From assembly GCF_003290445.1 (NCBI RefSeq), contig NZ_CP021781.1, positions 124,001 to 188,000 on the forward strand: a stretch of 64,000 nt of DNA, written 5' to 3'. Position numbers and translations under genes: made by a program. The stretch comes from Francisella adeliensis. Its GTDB lineage: Bacteria; Pseudomonadota; Gammaproteobacteria; Francisellales; Francisellaceae. Below are positions 18,912 to 30,440 of the stretch, piece by piece. The notes under the pieces were generated by a model that searched no databases, was not told the origin of the DNA, and saw nothing but the letters and a program-made list of their open reading frames with translations. The stretch's first letter is position 1; each line of letters opens with the position of its first letter.

Positions 18912-20075
18912 GTGAATAGTAAACTTTCTAGTACTAAAATAATGCTACTCGGTTCAGGAGAGCTTGGCAAAGAGTTTGTCATAGCTGCTCAAAGGCTAGG
19001 AATTTCAACTGTTGCAGTTGATAGATACGAAGATGCTCCTGCAATGCAAGTAGCCCATCAAAGTTTCACTATAGATATGCAAGATGCAATACAGCTTGAA
19101 AACCTAATAAAGCAACAGCAACCCACACACATAGTCCCAGAGATAGAAGCCATAAATACAGATGTATTAGTTAATCTAGAAAAAGAGGGCTTTAATGTAA
19201 TACCTTGTGCAATGGCTACAAAGCTAACCATGGACAGACAAGGCATAAGACAACTTGCATCAAAAAAGCTAGGTTTAGCTACATCAAAGTTTAGATTTGC
19301 ATCGACAAAAGATGAGTATTTCAAAGCTGTAGAAGAAGTGAAGCTACCATTTGTGGTAAAACCAGTGATGAGTTCATCAGGTAAAGGGCAGTCTATAGTA
19401 AAAGATTCTGCAAGTGTAGAAAATGCTTGGGAATATGCTCATAGTGCAGCACGGGGCAATACTAAAAGCGTAATAGTTGAGCAGTTTATTGATTTTGATT
19501 ATGAGATTACTCTTCTTACAGTCAGACATAAGGCAGGTACAAGCTTTTGTGAACCTATAGGTCACACTCAGGAAGATGGAGACTATAGAGTGTCATGGCA
19601 GCCTCAAGCTATGTCACAAGGAGCTATTGAAGAGGCTCAGCATATAGCTACTAAAGTAACAAAAGCCTTGGGCGGTTTTGGAGTTTTTGGTGTTGAGCTT
19701 TTTATAAGAGGGGAAGAGGTGTTTTTTAATGAAGTATCTCCACGACCACATGATACCGGCATGGTAACGCTGACTTCACAAAATATTAATGAGTTTGAAT
19801 TACATCTAAGAGCGATACTTGGACTACCTATTCCTAAAATTGAGCTTTTAGCACCATCAGCATCCACAGCTATTCTTTTAGAAGGAGATACTTCGAATCC
19901 TCAGATAGAAGGTGTCGAAGAAGCATTAAAAGTAGACAATACGGAAGTTAGGCTTTTTGGTAAAAAAGAGATTCATGGTAAACGCAGGATGGGAGTAATT
20001 TTATCAAGGGCTAGTAGTATTGATGCTGCTATTTTACAATCTAAAGAAGCTTTATCTAAAATTGGTCTGGTATAA
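18912..20075 (+). CDS. purT: formate-dependent phosphoribosylglycinamide formyltransferase
   Basis: PurT uses formate and ATP to formylate GAR in the third step of purine synthesis, without folate. It is an ATP-grasp enzyme: an N-terminal Rossmann-like part beginning [12 protein letters not shown], a central ATP-grasp with [13 protein letters not shown] near residue 155, and [10 protein letters not shown] near 275 for metal and phosphate binding. The 387 residues are close to E. coli PurT (392). A GTG at 18912 and a TTG at 18903 are both possible starts, and I prefer GTG. The gene is monocistronic between the exported phosphoesterases and the ribosomal cluster. Confidence 0.95.
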   Translation: MNSKLSSTKIMLLGSGELGKEFVIAAQRLGISTVAVDRYEDAPAMQVAHQSFTIDMQDAIQLENLIKQQQPTHIVPEIEAINTDVLVNLEKEGFNVIPCAMATKLTMDRQGIRQLASKKLGLATSKFRFASTKDEYFKAVEEVKLPFVVKPVMSSSGKGQSIVKDSASVENAWEYAHSAARGNTKSVIVEQFIDFDYEITLLTVRHKAGTSFCEPIGHTQEDGDYRVSWQPQAMSQGAIEEAQHIATKVTKALGGFGVFGVELFIRGEEVFFNEVSPRPHDTGMVTLTSQNINEFELHLRAILGLPIPKIELLAPSASTAILLEGDTSNPQIEGVEEALKVDNTEVRLFGKKEIHGKRRMGVILSRASSIDAAILQSKEALSKIGLV

Positions 20076-20138
20076 GTTCTATGTCTTAATTGCTTTAAAT
20101 TTATTTATTTCTCTTTTTCTTTTCTTTTATTTGTTTTT

Positions 20139-20167
20139 TTGATAGTATTATCGTCTAATGCTATTTT
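20139..20167 (+). promoter_or_regulatory. sigma-70 promoter of the str operon
   Basis: TTGATA (20139-20144), a 17-base spacer and TATTTT (20162-20167) with an upstream TGC extended element. This leaves a leader of about 70 bases before rpsL, which contains the palindrome-like GCTATGCGTAGC (20182-20193). Confidence 0.65.
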
Positions 20168-20242
20168 TGCACATGGCCTATGCTATGCGTAGCGTTATAA
20201 ATTTAATTAAAAACTGATAATAAAAACGGAGAATAATAACTA

Positions 20243-20617
20243 ATGGCAACTATAAATCAGTTGGTGAACAACCCTCGTAAGAGATCGGTTGTTAAATCTA
20301 AGGTTCCTGCGTTGAAGGCGTGTCCTCAAAGAAGAGGTGTTTGTACGAGAGTTTATACAACTACTCCAAAAAAGCCCAACTCAGCTCTTAGAAAAGTGGC
20401 TCGTGTAAGATTAACGAGTGGCTTTGAAGTAACAAGTTATATTGGTGGTGAAGGCCATAACCTACAAGAGCACAGTGTTGTGCTTATTCGTGGTGGAAGG
20501 GTTAAAGATTTGCCAGGTGTGCGTTACCACATCGTTAGGGGTGCTTTAGATACTTCTGGTGTTAATGATCGTAAGCACGGCCGTTCTAAGTACGGAACTA
20601 AGCGTCCTAAGTCGTAG
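20243..20617 (+). CDS. rpsL: 30S ribosomal protein S12
   Basis: Decoding-centre protein of the small subunit, 124 residues, identical in length to E. coli S12. The P-K-K-P-N-S and [10 protein letters not shown] loops that touch the A site are intact. Lys43 and Lys88 (42 and 87 without Met) are the wild-type residues, so no classical streptomycin-resistance change is present. It is the first gene of the ribosomal supercluster, with GGAG upstream. Confidence 0.98.
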   Translation: MATINQLVNNPRKRSVVKSKVPALKACPQRRGVCTRVYTTTPKKPNSALRKVARVRLTSGFEVTSYIGGEGHNLQEHSVVLIRGGRVKDLPGVRYHIVRGALDTSGVNDRKHGRSKYGTKRPKS

Positions 20618-20643
20618 TTTGTGTTTAAAATTTTTTAATATAA

Positions 20644-21129
<486 letters not shown>

Positions 21130-21145
21130 TTAGGGAGAAATTATA

Positions 21146-23260
21146 GTGTCTCGTACAACGGTTTTAGAAAAATATAGAAACATTGGTATTTGTGCCCATG
21201 TAGATGCAGGTAAAACTACTACTACAGAGCGTATCTTGTTTTACACGGGTCTTTCTCATAAGATTGGTGAGGTTCATGATGGTGCTGCTACTATGGACTG
21301 GATGGAGCAAGAGCAAGAAAGAGGTATTACAATTACTTCAGCTGCTACTACTACATTCTGGTCTGGTATGGATCAGCAGTTTCCTGAGCATCGTATCAAC
21401 ATTATTGATACTCCAGGTCACGTTGACTTTACTATTGAAGTAGAGCGTTCACTTCGTGTGCTTGACGGTGCAGTAGTAGTGTTTTGTGGTTCATCTGGTG
21501 TTGAGCCTCAGTCAGAGACTGTATGGCGCCAAGCTAATCGTTATGGTGTGCCAAGAATCGTATTTGTAAACAAAATGGATAGATCTGGTGCGGATTTTGA
21601 AAGAGTTGTTGGTCAGATCAAAACTCGTTTAAAAGCAACGGTTGTTCCTGTTCAGTTAAACATTGGCGCCGAAGAAGATTTCAAGGGTGTTGTTGATCTT
21701 ATTAAGATGAAAGCTATCATGTGGAATGAGGAAGACAAGGGTCTTACTTATGATCTTGTTGAAATCCCTGCTGAACTTCAAGATAGGGCTGAAGAGCTTC
21801 GCATGGAAATGATTGAAGCTGCCGCTGAAGCAAATGAAGAAATGATGGAAAAGTATCTTGAAGGCGAAGAGCTTACAGAAGATGAAATTCATGAAGGTCT
21901 GCGTCAGCGTGTGATCAATAACGAAATCGTTCTTGCTTTCTGTGGTTCTGCGTTTAAGAATAAAGGTGTTCAGGCTGTACTTGATGGTGTTATCCGTTAT
22001 TTACCTGCTCCAAACCAAGTTCCTGCAATTAACTGTGAAACTGAAGATGGTGAGCCAGCTTCAAGAAAGTCATCTGATGATGAGCCGTTCTCAGCTTTAG
22101 CATTTAAGCTGGCAACAGACCCGTTTGTTGGTAATCTTACTTTTGTGAGGGTGTACTCGGGTGTGATTAAGTCTGGTGATGCTGTTTATAACTCTGTTAA
22201 GGGTAAGAAAGAGCGTATTGGTCGTATTGTTCAGATGCATGCTAACAAGCGTGAAGAGATCAAAGAAATTCGTGCTGGCGATATAGCTGCGTGTATCGGT
22301 CTTAAGTCAGTAACTACGGGTGATACTTTATGTGATCCTGATAAGACTGTAATTCTTGAGAGAATGGAGTTCCCTGAGCCGGTAATATCTGTTGCGGTTG
22401 AGCCCAAAACAAAGGCTGACCAAGAGAAAATGGGTATTGCTTTAGGTAAACTTGCTGCGGAAGATCCATCTTTCAGAGTTAAAACTGATGAAGAGTCTGG
22501 TCAAACAATTATTTCAGGAATGGGTGAGTTACACTTAGATATTCTTGTTGATCGTATGAAGCGTGAGTTTAAGGTGGAGGCTAATGTTGGTAATCCACAG
22601 GTAGCATACAGAGAAACTATTCGTGCAAATGTTGATCAAGAGTCTAAGTTTGTTCGTCAGTCTGGTGGTCGTGGTCAGTACGGACATGTATATGTTAAGT
22701 TCGAGCCATTATCAGCTAAAAATGAAGATGGTACTGACAAGGTATTTGAATTCGTCGATGAAATTGTTGGTGGTGTGATCCCTAAAGAATACATTGGCTC
22801 AGTTTCAAAAGGTATTGAAGAGCAAATGACTAATGGTGTTTTAGCTGGATACCCAATGATTGGTGTAAAAGCCACTCTATATGATGGTTCATTCCATGAT
22901 GTGGATTCATCTGAGATGGCGTTTAAAATTGCTGGATCAATGGCGATCAAAGAGGGTGCTAAAAAAGCAAATGCTTGCATTCTTGAGCCTGTGATGAAAG
23001 TTGAAGTTGTAACACCAGAGGACTATCTTGGTGATGTTATGGGTGACCTTAACAGAAGAAGAGGTATTATCGAGGGTATGGATGAAAATCCAAGTGGTAG
23101 AGTGATTAATGCTTTAGTACCATTGGCTGAAATGTTTGGTTACGCAACTAATGTGCGTTCAATGAGCCAAGGTAGAGCATCATTCTCTATGGAGTTTAGC
23201 AAGTATGCTGAAGTTCCAAACAATATCGCTGAAGATATCATCAAATCTCGTAACTCATAA
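21146..23260 (+). CDS. fusA: elongation factor G
   Basis: Translocation GTPase, 704 residues. G1 is A-H-V-D-A-G-K-T-T near residue 17, then D-T-P-G-H (G3) and N-K-M-D (G4), followed by domains II-V in normal order. It starts with GTG at 21146 behind GGGAGA. No tuf gene follows: rpsJ is next after only 19 bases, so the str and S10 operons are joined here. Confidence 0.98.
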   Translation: MSRTTVLEKYRNIGICAHVDAGKTTTTERILFYTGLSHKIGEVHDGAATMDWMEQEQERGITITSAATTTFWSGMDQQFPEHRINIIDTPGHVDFTIEVERSLRVLDGAVVVFCGSSGVEPQSETVWRQANRYGVPRIVFVNKMDRSGADFERVVGQIKTRLKATVVPVQLNIGAEEDFKGVVDLIKMKAIMWNEEDKGLTYDLVEIPAELQDRAEELRMEMIEAAAEANEEMMEKYLEGEELTEDEIHEGLRQRVINNEIVLAFCGSAFKNKGVQAVLDGVIRYLPAPNQVPAINCETEDGEPASRKSSDDEPFSALAFKLATDPFVGNLTFVRVYSGVIKSGDAVYNSVKGKKERIGRIVQMHANKREEIKEIRAGDIAACIGLKSVTTGDTLCDPDKTVILERMEFPEPVISVAVEPKTKADQEKMGIALGKLAAEDPSFRVKTDEESGQTIISGMGELHLDILVDRMKREFKVEANVGNPQVAYRETIRANVDQESKFVRQSGGRGQYGHVYVKFEPLSAKNEDGTDKVFEFVDEIVGGVIPKEYIGSVSKGIEEQMTNGVLAGYPMIGVKATLYDGSFHDVDSSEMAFKIAGSMAIKEGAKKANACILEPVMKVEVVTPEDYLGDVMGDLNRRRGIIEGMDENPSGRVINALVPLAEMFGYATNVRSMSQGRASFSMEFSKYAEVPNNIAEDIIKSRNS

Positions 23261-23279
23261 TTAGAAGGATAAAAATAAA

Positions 23280-23597
23280 ATGGCTATAAATAATCAAAGA
23301 ATCAGAATAAGATTAAAAGCCTTTGATCATAAGCTTATTGATGTTTCTACTCAAGAAATTGTTGATACTGCTAAGAAAACAGGCGCACAAGTTAAGGGTC
23401 CAATCCCTTTACCAGTTCGCAAAGAGAGATTTACAATACTTATTTCTCCTCATGTGAACAAGAAGGCAAGAGATCAATATGAGATCAGAACTCACAAGAG
23501 ATTGATCGATATAGTTGAACCTACAGATAAAACTGTAGATGCTCTTATGAAGCTAGATTTAGCATCAGGTGTTGATGTTCAGATCAGTTTAAGCTAA
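23280..23597 (+). CDS. rpsJ: 30S ribosomal protein S10
   Basis: 30S head protein that also binds NusB in antitermination. 105 residues, with the conserved [10 protein letters not shown] start and the P-L-P loop. It directly follows fusA with AGAAGGA upstream. A 104-base structured gap separates it from rplC. Confidence 0.98.
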   Translation: MAINNQRIRIRLKAFDHKLIDVSTQEIVDTAKKTGAQVKGPIPLPVRKERFTILISPHVNKKARDQYEIRTHKRLIDIVEPTDKTVDALMKLDLASGVDVQISLS

Positions 23598-23611
23598 TAT
23601 ATACGCTACGC

Positions 23612-23631
23612 TTTTGAATTTCGGTTCAAAA
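23612..23631 (+). other. hairpin with UUCG loop between rpsJ and rplC
   Basis: TTTTGAA (23612-23618) pairs exactly with TTCAAAA (23625-23631); the loop is TTTCGG, so a UUCG tetraloop closed by a U-G pair is possible. A second, weaker pair CTATG/CATAG follows before rplC. It is a candidate leader for L4-type control or mRNA processing. No T-run follows. Confidence 0.45.
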
Positions 23632-23701
23632 ATGTAACTATTAGGTCTCTATGGTCAATCGTAATCATAGGGTTAATATAATAATAATAGAGGATTAAAT
23701 A

Positions 23702-24334
23702 ATGTCTTTAGGATTAGTTGGTCGCAAATGTGGTATGACTCGTGTATTTACCAAAGAAGGCGTATCTATTCCTGTAACAGTTGTTCAAGTTGAGGCTAAT
23801 AAGGTTACTCAAGTTAAAACTTCTGAGACAGATGGGTATAGCGCTATTCAGGTAACTACTGGTTTTAAAAAGCGTTCTAATGTAAGTAAGCCTACAGCTG
23901 GTCATTTCGCGAAAGCAAATGTTGAGCCAGGTAGAGGTTTATGGGAGTTTACTATCGAAGCAGGTCATGAGTACGAAGTAGGTTCATCTATAGATGCAAC
24001 TATGTTCGAAGCTGGCCAGAAGGTCGATGTAAGAGGTGTGTCAAAAGGTAAAGGTTTCCAAGGTGGCGTTAAGCGTCATAACTTTGCTATGCAAGATGCA
24101 ACTCATGGTAACTCTGTTTCTCATAGAGCACACGGTTCAACGGGTCAAAACCAGACTCCGGGTCGTGTATTCAAAGGCAAGAAGATGGCTGGACATATGG
24201 GTAGCGAAAACGTTACTATTCAGTCTCTTGAAGTTGTGAGAGTAGACGCAGAAAATGGTTTATTGCTTTTGAGAGGTGGTATTCCAGGTTCAGTTGGTGG
24301 TGATATAATCGTTTCACCAGCAGTAAAGAGCTAG
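23702..24334 (+). CDS. rplC: 50S ribosomal protein L3
   Basis: Early-assembly 23S rRNA-binding protein, 210 residues, beginning with [10 protein letters not shown]. The conserved loop that reaches the peptidyl-transferase centre, with Gln in the H-G-S-T-G-Q-N segment, is intact. AGAGGA precedes the ATG. Confidence 0.97.
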   Translation: MSLGLVGRKCGMTRVFTKEGVSIPVTVVQVEANKVTQVKTSETDGYSAIQVTTGFKKRSNVSKPTAGHFAKANVEPGRGLWEFTIEAGHEYEVGSSIDATMFEAGQKVDVRGVSKGKGFQGGVKRHNFAMQDATHGNSVSHRAHGSTGQNQTPGRVFKGKKMAGHMGSENVTIQSLEVVRVDAENGLLLLRGGIPGSVGGDIIVSPAVKS

Positions 24335-24366
24335 TAGATTAAATATTAATATACCGGAGAGTTATT

Positions 24367-24990
24367 GTGGACTTAAATATTAAATCATTAACTGGTAATG
24401 AAGCTGGTTCAGTAGCTGTTGCAGATGCTATTTTTGCAACTGACTACAATGAATCGCTTATTCACCAGGTTGTAGTTGCCTATATGGCAGGTGCTCGTCA
24501 AGGAACTAAAGCGCAAAAAACTAGATCAGAAGTGTCTGGTGGTGGTGCAAAACCTTGGAGACAGAAAGGTACAGGTAGAGCAAGAGCTGGTACAATCCGT
24601 TCGCCTATCTTTAGAAAGGGTGGTGTTACTTTCGCTGCTAAGCCAAAGAGCTATAAGCAAAAAGTAAATCGCAAAATGTATTCAACAGCTGTGAAATCTA
24701 TTTTATCTGAGCTAATAAGATCGGGTAGAATGAGCATAGTTGAAGAGTTGAAATTAGAAACTCCTAAAACAAAAGAATTCAAAGCAATTGTAGATTCTAT
24801 GAATGTTAAAGATGTTATGTTTGTTACTGGTGTTGAAGAGTTTACTGAAAATTTATATCTTTCATCTAGAAACCTTAAAAATGTAGCAGTATGTGATTCT
24901 GTGGAAATAAATCCTGTTTCTCTAATTTGCTTCGAAAATGTAGTTGTTACTAAGAAGGCTATAAAAGAAATAGAGGAGAAATTAGTATGA
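24367..24990 (+). CDS. rplD: 50S ribosomal protein L4
   Basis: 23S rRNA-binding protein with the extended loop lining the exit tunnel ([14 protein letters not shown], around residues 60-75), the site where macrolide-resistance changes arise; it looks wild-type. 207 residues, GTG start at 24367 with GGAGAG upstream. Its TGA overlaps the rplW ATG (ATGA), giving translational coupling. In many bacteria L4 represses the S10 operon. Confidence 0.97.
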   Translation: MDLNIKSLTGNEAGSVAVADAIFATDYNESLIHQVVVAYMAGARQGTKAQKTRSEVSGGGAKPWRQKGTGRARAGTIRSPIFRKGGVTFAAKPKSYKQKVNRKMYSTAVKSILSELIRSGRMSIVEELKLETPKTKEFKAIVDSMNVKDVMFVTGVEEFTENLYLSSRNLKNVAVCDSVEINPVSLICFENVVVTKKAIKEIEEKLV

Positions 24991-25286
24991 GTTCTCAAGA
25001 AAGATTGCTGAAAACTGTAATTAGGCCTCATGTATCTGATAAAACTTATGGCTTGTCTGATGCTAATTCTACTATAGTGTTTCAAGTTGCAAGAGATGCG
25101 ACTAAGCTTGAAATAAAAGATTCAGTTGAACAGCTATTTGAAGTTAAAGTTGAGTCAGTGAATGTTCTTAATGTTAAGGGTAAGGCTCGTAAGTTCGGTC
25201 GTACTCAAGGTAGAACAAAGGCTTGGAAAAAAGCTTATGTTAGACTAGCAGAAGGTCACGATATCAACTTTGTTGGTGCAGAGTAA
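24987..25286 (+). CDS. rplW: 50S ribosomal protein L23
   Basis: Exit-site protein that docks trigger factor and SRP. 99 residues, overlapping rplD by four bases. The conserved P-H-V-S-D-K-T-Y start and the C-terminal K-A-Y-V-R-L stretch are present. Confidence 0.97.
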   Translation: MSSQERLLKTVIRPHVSDKTYGLSDANSTIVFQVARDATKLEIKDSVEQLFEVKVESVNVLNVKGKARKFGRTQGRTKAWKKAYVRLAEGHDINFVGAE

Positions 25287-25308
25287 TTTAAGGAAGGTTT
25301 AAATAGTC

Positions 25309-26133
25309 ATGATTGAAATTAAAAAAGCCAAACCTACTTCACCTGGCCGCCGTCATGTAGTAAGTGTGAAAAACACTGAATTACACACTGGTAAGCCTTT
25401 CAAAGGTCTAGTAGATACAAAAAATAAGAAAGCTGGTAGAAATAATACTGGTAGAATTACTGTCCGTCACCACGGTGGTGGACATAAGCAGCATTATCGT
25501 ATTGTCGATTTCAAAAGAAACAAAGATGATATCGTAGCTAAGGTTGAGAGAATCGAGTACGATCCTAACCGTAGTGCAAATATCGCTTTAGTTCTTTATG
25601 CTGATGGTGAAAGAAGATATATAATTGCACCAAAAGGTTTAACTAAGGATATGTCTATAGTTTCTGGTGAGAAAGTAGATGTAGCTGCTGGTAACTGTAT
25701 GCCACTTAGAAATATTCCTCTAGGTACTGTGATTCATAATATCGAAATGAAGCCTAAAAAAGGTGCTCAAATGATCAGAAGTGCTGGAACTTTCGCTCAA
25801 TTGGTTGGAAAAGATAATGCTTATGCAATTATCCGTTTAAGATCAGGTGAGATGAGAAGAATTCTTCTTGATTGTAGAGCTGTTATCGGTGTTGTTTCAA
25901 ACTCTGAGCATAACTTAAAATCTTTAGGTAAAGCTGGTGCTAATCGTTGGAGAGGCATTAGACCTACTGTTAGAGGTGTTGCGATGAACCCGGTAGATCA
26001 CCCTCATGGTGGTGGTGAAGGTCGTACTTCTGGTGGTAGACACCCTGTGAGCCCATGGGGTATGCCTACTAAAGGTTATAAGACGCGTAGTAATAAGCGC
26101 TCTAATAAGTTAATTGTTCAAAAACGTAAGTAA
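25309..26133 (+). CDS. rplB: 50S ribosomal protein L2
   Basis: Central 23S rRNA-binding protein near the peptidyl-transferase centre, 274 residues, with the highly conserved C-terminal [13 protein letters not shown] segment including the key His. It is followed 14 bases later by rpsS. Confidence 0.98.
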   Translation: MIEIKKAKPTSPGRRHVVSVKNTELHTGKPFKGLVDTKNKKAGRNNTGRITVRHHGGGHKQHYRIVDFKRNKDDIVAKVERIEYDPNRSANIALVLYADGERRYIIAPKGLTKDMSIVSGEKVDVAAGNCMPLRNIPLGTVIHNIEMKPKKGAQMIRSAGTFAQLVGKDNAYAIIRLRSGEMRRILLDCRAVIGVVSNSEHNLKSLGKAGANRWRGIRPTVRGVAMNPVDHPHGGGEGRTSGGRHPVSPWGMPTKGYKTRSNKRSNKLIVQKRK

Positions 26134-26147
26134 TTAGGGAGAAGGTT

Positions 26148-26426
26148 GTGCCTCGTTCATTAAAAAAAGGACCTTTTGTAGATCATCATCTTTTAAAGAA
26201 GGTTTTTGAAGCGCAAGAAAATAATTCTAAAAAGCCGATTAAAACATGGTCTAGAAGATCATTAATCGTGCCAGATATGTTAGGTTTAACTATAGCTGTA
26301 CACAACGGTCAGCAACATGTACCTGTACTTATGACTGAAGAAATGGTAGGTCATAAGTTGGGTGAGTTTGCTGTTACGCGTAATTATCGTGGCCATGCAG
26401 CTGATAAAAAAGCTAAGAAGAAATAG
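26148..26426 (+). CDS. rpsS: 30S ribosomal protein S19
   Basis: 30S head protein contacting the A-site finger, 92 residues, starting [14 protein letters not shown] start at 26148, with GGAGAAGG immediately upstream. Confidence 0.97.
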   Translation: MPRSLKKGPFVDHHLLKKVFEAQENNSKKPIKTWSRRSLIVPDMLGLTIAVHNGQQHVPVLMTEEMVGHKLGEFAVTRNYRGHAADKKAKKK

Positions 26427-26437
26427 TTGAGGTAATT

Positions 26438-26773
26438 ATGGAAGTACAAGCTAAATTAAAATTTGCAAGAATCTCACCTCAAAAGTGTAGGTTAGTTGCT
26501 GATCAAATCAGAGGACTACCTGTAGAGAAAGCTATCAATCTTTTGACATTCAGTAACAAAAAAGCTGCTGTGCTAATTAAGGAAGTTCTTAATTCAGCTA
26601 TAGCTAATGCTGAGCATAATGACGGAATGGATGTTGATGCGTTATTCGTGTCTACTACATTTGTTGATGCTGGGCCTACAATGAAGCGTTTTGAAGCTAG
26701 AGCAAAAGGTCGTGGTAATCGTATTTTAAAAAGAACTTCACATATTACTGTGAAAGTTGCTGAGAAAAACTAA
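26438..26773 (+). CDS. rplV: 50S ribosomal protein L22
   Basis: Exit-tunnel protein with the long beta hairpin that meets L4. 111 residues; the [14 protein letters not shown] motif and the hairpin segment [11 protein letters not shown] are intact, with no macrolide-type deletion visible. Confidence 0.97.
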   Translation: MEVQAKLKFARISPQKCRLVADQIRGLPVEKAINLLTFSNKKAAVLIKEVLNSAIANAEHNDGMDVDALFVSTTFVDAGPTMKRFEARAKGRGNRILKRTSHITVKVAEKN

Positions 26774-26787
26774 GAGGTATAGTAAAA

Positions 26788-27462
26788 ATGGGTCAAAAAG
26801 TAAATCCTAATGGTATTCGCTTAGGCATTATAAGAGACTGGCGTTCAACTTGGTATGCTGACTCTTCTAGCTATGCTACTAACCTTAATGAAGATATTAA
26901 GGTAAGAGAGTTTTTGCACAAAAAACTTACAGCTGCATCAGTTAGTAAAGTTCAGATAGAAAGACCAGCTCAAAATGCTAAAATCACAATTCACACTGCT
27001 AGACCAGGTATTGTTATTGGTAAGAAGGGTGAGGACGTTGAGAAGCTTCGTAATGAAGTTTCAAAAATGATGGGAATTCCTGTTCAAATAAATATTGAAG
27101 AAATTCGTAAGCCTGAAATAGATGCTAGATTAGTAGCTGATAGTGTTGCACAACAATTAGAAAAGCGTGTAATGTTCAGAAGAGCTATGAAGAAAGCTAT
27201 GCAAGGTGCTATGAAGTCTGGGGCTAAAGGTATTAAGATCATGGTTAGTGGTCGTTTAGGTGGAGCTGAGATTGCTCGTTCTGAATGGGCTAGAGATGGT
27301 CGTGTACCACTTCAAACTTTTAGAGCGGATGTTGATTATTCTACAGCTTCAGCTTTAACAACTTACGGTATTATTGGTGTTAAAGTTTGGATCTATAAGG
27401 GTGAGATTCTTCCTGGTCAATTAGATCAGAAGAAAAATAACAATAGAAAAGGAGCGAGATAA
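26788..27462 (+). CDS. rpsC: 30S ribosomal protein S3
   Basis: mRNA-entry protein, 224 residues, with a KH domain (V-I-G-K-K-G-E-D, GxxG loop near residue 75). The stop codon overlaps the rplP ATG (TAATG), which indicates coupled translation. Confidence 0.97.
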   Translation: MGQKVNPNGIRLGIIRDWRSTWYADSSSYATNLNEDIKVREFLHKKLTAASVSKVQIERPAQNAKITIHTARPGIVIGKKGEDVEKLRNEVSKMMGIPVQINIEEIRKPEIDARLVADSVAQQLEKRVMFRRAMKKAMQGAMKSGAKGIKIMVSGRLGGAEIARSEWARDGRVPLQTFRADVDYSTASALTTYGIIGVKVWIYKGEILPGQLDQKKNNNRKGAR

Positions 27463-27875
27463 TGTTACAGCCTAAGCGTACAAAGTTTCGTAAACAGCAT
27501 AAGATGCGTAACAGAGGCTTGGCTCACAGAGGAAATAAAGTAGACTTCGGTGAGTTCGGTCTTCAGTCAACATCTAGAGGTAGAATTACTGCTCGTCAAA
27601 TCGAAGCAGGAAGAAGAGCTATTAACCGTCATGTTAAGCGTGGTGGTAAGGTTTGGATCAGAATTTTTCCAGACAAGCCTATTACTAAGAAACCTCTTGA
27701 AGTTCGTATGGGTAAAGGTAAAGGTTCGGTTGAGTATTGGGTTGCTCAAATTCAACCAGGTCGTGTACTATATGAAATAACTGGTGTTAAAGAAGAGCTA
27801 GCACGTGAAGCTTTCCAGAGAGCTGCTGCTAAGCTACCAGTATCAACAACTTTTGTTGAAAAGCAGGTGATGTAA
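27462..27875 (+). CDS. rplP: 50S ribosomal protein L16
   Basis: A-site tRNA-contacting protein, 137 residues, starting [10 protein letters not shown] with the conserved R-I-F-P-D-K-P and M-G-K-G-K-G segments. It overlaps rpsC by one base and abuts rpmC, with no gap. Confidence 0.97.
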   Translation: MLQPKRTKFRKQHKMRNRGLAHRGNKVDFGEFGLQSTSRGRITARQIEAGRRAINRHVKRGGKVWIRIFPDKPITKKPLEVRMGKGKGSVEYWVAQIQPGRVLYEITGVKEELAREAFQRAAAKLPVSTTFVEKQVM

Positions 27876-28079
27876 ATGAAAAGAAAAGATACTTTAAAAG
27901 ATTTTAGAGAAAAAAGTATTGACCAATTGCAGGAAGCGAAAATTGAGTTATTGCAACAATTATTTTCTCTTCGTATGCAAAAGGGTACTGGGCAATTAAA
28001 AAAGAACCACTTATTTAAAAGTGCGAAAAGAGACATTGCTCGTATAAATACAATAATAGCAGAAAGTAAAGGTGCCTAG
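27876..28079 (+). CDS. rpmC: 50S ribosomal protein L29
   Basis: Small two-helix protein at the exit site, 67 residues, with the conserved [12 protein letters not shown] segment. It begins at the base after the rplP stop. Confidence 0.95.
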   Translation: MKRKDTLKDFREKSIDQLQEAKIELLQQLFSLRMQKGTGQLKKNHLFKSAKRDIARINTIIAESKGA

Positions 28080-28081
28080 AA

Positions 28082-28333
28082 ATGAGCGATAAAATTAGAC
28101 TAATTGAAGGTAAAGTTTCTAGCGACGCTATGGATAAAACTGTAGTTGTAAAAGCAGAAAGACAGGTAAAGCATCCTTTATACGGAAAGTTTATCAAAAA
28201 AACTACTAAGTATTATGTTCATGATGAGAAGAATGAATGTAAGTCTGGCGATGTGATTAAGTTCAAAGAAACTAAGCCTTACTCAAAAACTAAAAAGTGG
28301 TGTTTAGTAGATATCGTTAATAGAGAAAAATAA
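28082..28333 (+). CDS. rpsQ: 30S ribosomal protein S17
   Basis: OB-fold 16S rRNA-binding protein, 83 residues, with [14 protein letters not shown] and the H-P-L-Y-G-K loop. It is the last gene of the S10 part; a 92-base gap with a strong hairpin follows. Confidence 0.96.
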   Translation: MSDKIRLIEGKVSSDAMDKTVVVKAERQVKHPLYGKFIKKTTKYYVHDEKNECKSGDVIKFKETKPYSKTKKWCLVDIVNREK

Positions 28334-28371
28334 TAAATTTGATTTTATTTTTGTTTATTGGTATATTTATC

Positions 28372-28398
28372 AGACTGTAAATTTAGTGTTTACAGTCT
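28372..28398 (+). other. perfect 10-bp hairpin between rpsQ and rplN
   Basis: AGACTGTAAA (28372-28381) and TTTACAGTCT (28389-28398) pair perfectly around a seven-base loop. No T-run follows, so it is unlikely to terminate strongly. It marks the S10/spc operon boundary and may be an RNase site, a protein-binding site or a weak attenuator. Confidence 0.6.
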
Positions 28399-28425
28399 TA
28401 TATGAAATAAATAAGGGTTATTTGT

Positions 28426-28794
28426 ATGATTCAGATGCAAACTGAACTTTCTGTTGCTGATAATAGTGGCGCTAAGAGAGTTGAATGTATTAAAGTTTTA
28501 GGTGGTTCACATCGCAGATATGCATCTATTGGTGATGTAATTAAAGTAACTGTGAAAGAAGCTGCACCTAGAGGTAAAGCTAAGAAGGGATCTGTTTACG
28601 ATGCTGTAGTTGTAAGAACTGCTAAAGGTGTTCGTAGAGGAGATGGTTCTAAGGTTCGTTTTGACGGCAATGCTGCTGTGCTTTTAAATGCTAACGGCCA
28701 ACCAATGGGAACTCGTATCTTCGGTCCAGTAACAAGAGAGCTTCGTACTGAGAAGTTCATGAAAATTGTTTCTTTAGCTCCAGAAGTATTATAG
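28426..28794 (+). CDS. rplN: 50S ribosomal protein L14
   Basis: Subunit-bridge protein, 122 residues, starting M-I-Q-M-Q-T, with the conserved A-D-N-S-G-A and R-G-D-G-S-x-x-R-F-D segments and the E-K-F-M-K-I end. First gene of the spc part. Confidence 0.97.
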   Translation: MIQMQTELSVADNSGAKRVECIKVLGGSHRRYASIGDVIKVTVKEAAPRGKAKKGSVYDAVVVRTAKGVRRGDGSKVRFDGNAAVLLNANGQPMGTRIFGPVTRELRTEKFMKIVSLAPEVL

Positions 28795-28816
28795 TTATTT
28801 ATTGAGGTTTAGATAA

Positions 28817-29134
28817 ATGAATAGATTAAAAAAAGGCGATGATGTAATTATAGTCGCTGGAAAAGACAAAGGTCGCAGAGGCGTAGTTAAATCTTTCGCT
28901 AAAGGCGGTTCTTTAGTTCTTGTTGAAGGTATTAATATTGTTAAAAAACATGTTAAGCCTAATCCAAACGCTGGTGTTGAAGGTGGAGTTGTTGAGAAAG
29001 AGCTTCCATTAAATGCATCTAATGTAGCTATTTTTAATCCTTCTACAGAGAAAGCTGATAGATTGGGTTATAAATTTGTTGATGAGAAAAAAGTTCGCTA
29101 CTTTAAATCTAATGGCGAGCTTGTAGACTTATAG
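28817..29134 (+). CDS. rplX: 50S ribosomal protein L24
   Basis: Early-assembly protein with a KOW motif ([15 protein letters not shown]) at the N-terminus; 105 residues. Between rplN and rplE, the usual order. Confidence 0.96.
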   Translation: MNRLKKGDDVIIVAGKDKGRRGVVKSFAKGGSLVLVEGINIVKKHVKPNPNAGVEGGVVEKELPLNASNVAIFNPSTEKADRLGYKFVDEKKVRYFKSNGELVDL

Positions 29135-29148
29135 GACTTGATTTTAAT

Positions 29149-29688
29149 ATGGCAAGATTAAAAGATCATTATCAATCTGAGCTTATTTCTAAGTTAAAGG
29201 AAGAGCTTAAATTAGATAATATAATGGAAGTGCCGCGTATTGAGAAGATTACTCTTAATATGGGTGTTGGTGATGCTGCAAAAGACAAAAAAGTTATGAC
29301 TTTTGCTGTAAATGATTTGACTGCAATTGCTGGTCAAAAGCCAGTTGTTACTAAGTCTAAAAAATCTATTGCGGGTTTCAAAATCCGTGATGGTTGGCCT
29401 ATAGGCGCTAAAGTCACTTTGCGTGGCGAGCGTATGTATGAGTTTTTAGATAGACTAGTAACAATTGCTATTCCTAGAATTAGAGATTTTAGGGGTCTAA
29501 GCCCTAAATCTTTTGATGGTAGAGGTAATTATAGTTTAGGTATGAAAGAGCAAATTTCTTTCCCTGAAGTTGATTACGATAAGATCGATACTATCAGAGG
29601 TTTAGATATTACGATAACTACTACTGCTAAAAATGATGATCAGGGAAGAGCTTTGCTTAAAGCTTTTGGTTTCCCTTTGAAATCTTAA
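29149..29688 (+). CDS. rplE: 50S ribosomal protein L5
   Basis: 5S rRNA-binding protein, 179 residues, with the conserved I-T-L-N-M-G-V-G and I-R-D-F-R-G segments. In enterobacteria the S8 repressor site lies near this gene's start; I did not find a clear copy of that hairpin here. Confidence 0.97.
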   Translation: MARLKDHYQSELISKLKEELKLDNIMEVPRIEKITLNMGVGDAAKDKKVMTFAVNDLTAIAGQKPVVTKSKKSIAGFKIRDGWPIGAKVTLRGERMYEFLDRLVTIAIPRIRDFRGLSPKSFDGRGNYSLGMKEQISFPEVDYDKIDTIRGLDITITTTAKNDDQGRALLKAFGFPLKS

Positions 29689-29704
29689 TTTGTTGAGGTT
29701 CTAA

Positions 29705-30010
29705 ATGGCAAAGAAAGGAATGATTCAGCGCGAATTGAAAAGAGAAAAACTAGTAGCTAAATACGCTCAAAAAAGAGCTGAGCTAAAAGCTATTATTCTT
29801 GATGTAAATTCTACTGAAGAACAAGTATGGGAAGCTAATATCAAGCTGCAAAAACTACCAGTAAACTCTTCAGCATCTCGTGTGCAAAGAAGATGTAAAG
29901 TTACAGGTAGACCACACGCTGTATACAGAAAGTTTGGCTTATGCCGTAATAAACTTAGAGAGTATGCAATGGCAGGTGATGTTCCTGGTTTGAAAAAAGC
30001 TAGTTGGTAA
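29705..30010 (+). CDS. rpsN: 30S ribosomal protein S14 (zinc-free type)
   Basis: 101 residues, the long form without the two CxxC zinc pairs; the conserved [11 protein letters not shown] and R-P-H-A segments are present. Normal for a gammaproteobacterium. Confidence 0.97.
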   Translation: MAKKGMIQRELKREKLVAKYAQKRAELKAIILDVNSTEEQVWEANIKLQKLPVNSSASRVQRRCKVTGRPHAVYRKFGLCRNKLREYAMAGDVPGLKKASW

Positions 30011-30025
30011 TAAGGAATTTAAGTT

Positions 30026-30424
30026 ATGAGTATGCAAGATCCTATAGCGGATATGTTTACAAGAGTGAGAAACGGTCTTTCTGCACAGAAGGAAGTGGTT
30101 TCTATTCCTTTTTCAAAAATGAAAATGGAAATTGCAAACTTTTTGGTAAATGAAGGTTATGTTGCTGGTTGTGCTAAAGGCACACAAGCTTCAGGTCATC
30201 CTTCAATTGAAGTTCAGCTGAAATATCACGCAGGTGCTCCAGTAATCGAAATGATTAAAAGAGTATCAAGACCAAGTTTGAGAATTTATAAGTCTCACGA
30301 AGATCTACCTAAAGTATATGGTGGTTTTGGTGTTGCTATGATTTCTACATCAAAAGGTCTAGTTAGTGATAGAAAGGCTAGAGAGCTTGGTGTTGGTGGC
30401 GAAATTATTGGCTATGTAGCTTAA
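30026..30424 (+). CDS. rpsH: 30S ribosomal protein S8
   Basis: 16S central-domain binder and usual translational repressor of the spc operon, 132 residues, starting [11 protein letters not shown] and with the S-T-S-K-G loop near the C-terminus. Confidence 0.97.
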   Translation: MSMQDPIADMFTRVRNGLSAQKEVVSIPFSKMKMEIANFLVNEGYVAGCAKGTQASGHPSIEVQLKYHAGAPVIEMIKRVSRPSLRIYKSHEDLPKVYGGFGVAMISTSKGLVSDRKARELGVGGEIIGYVA

Positions 30425-30440
30425 GTTTGGAGGATATAAT

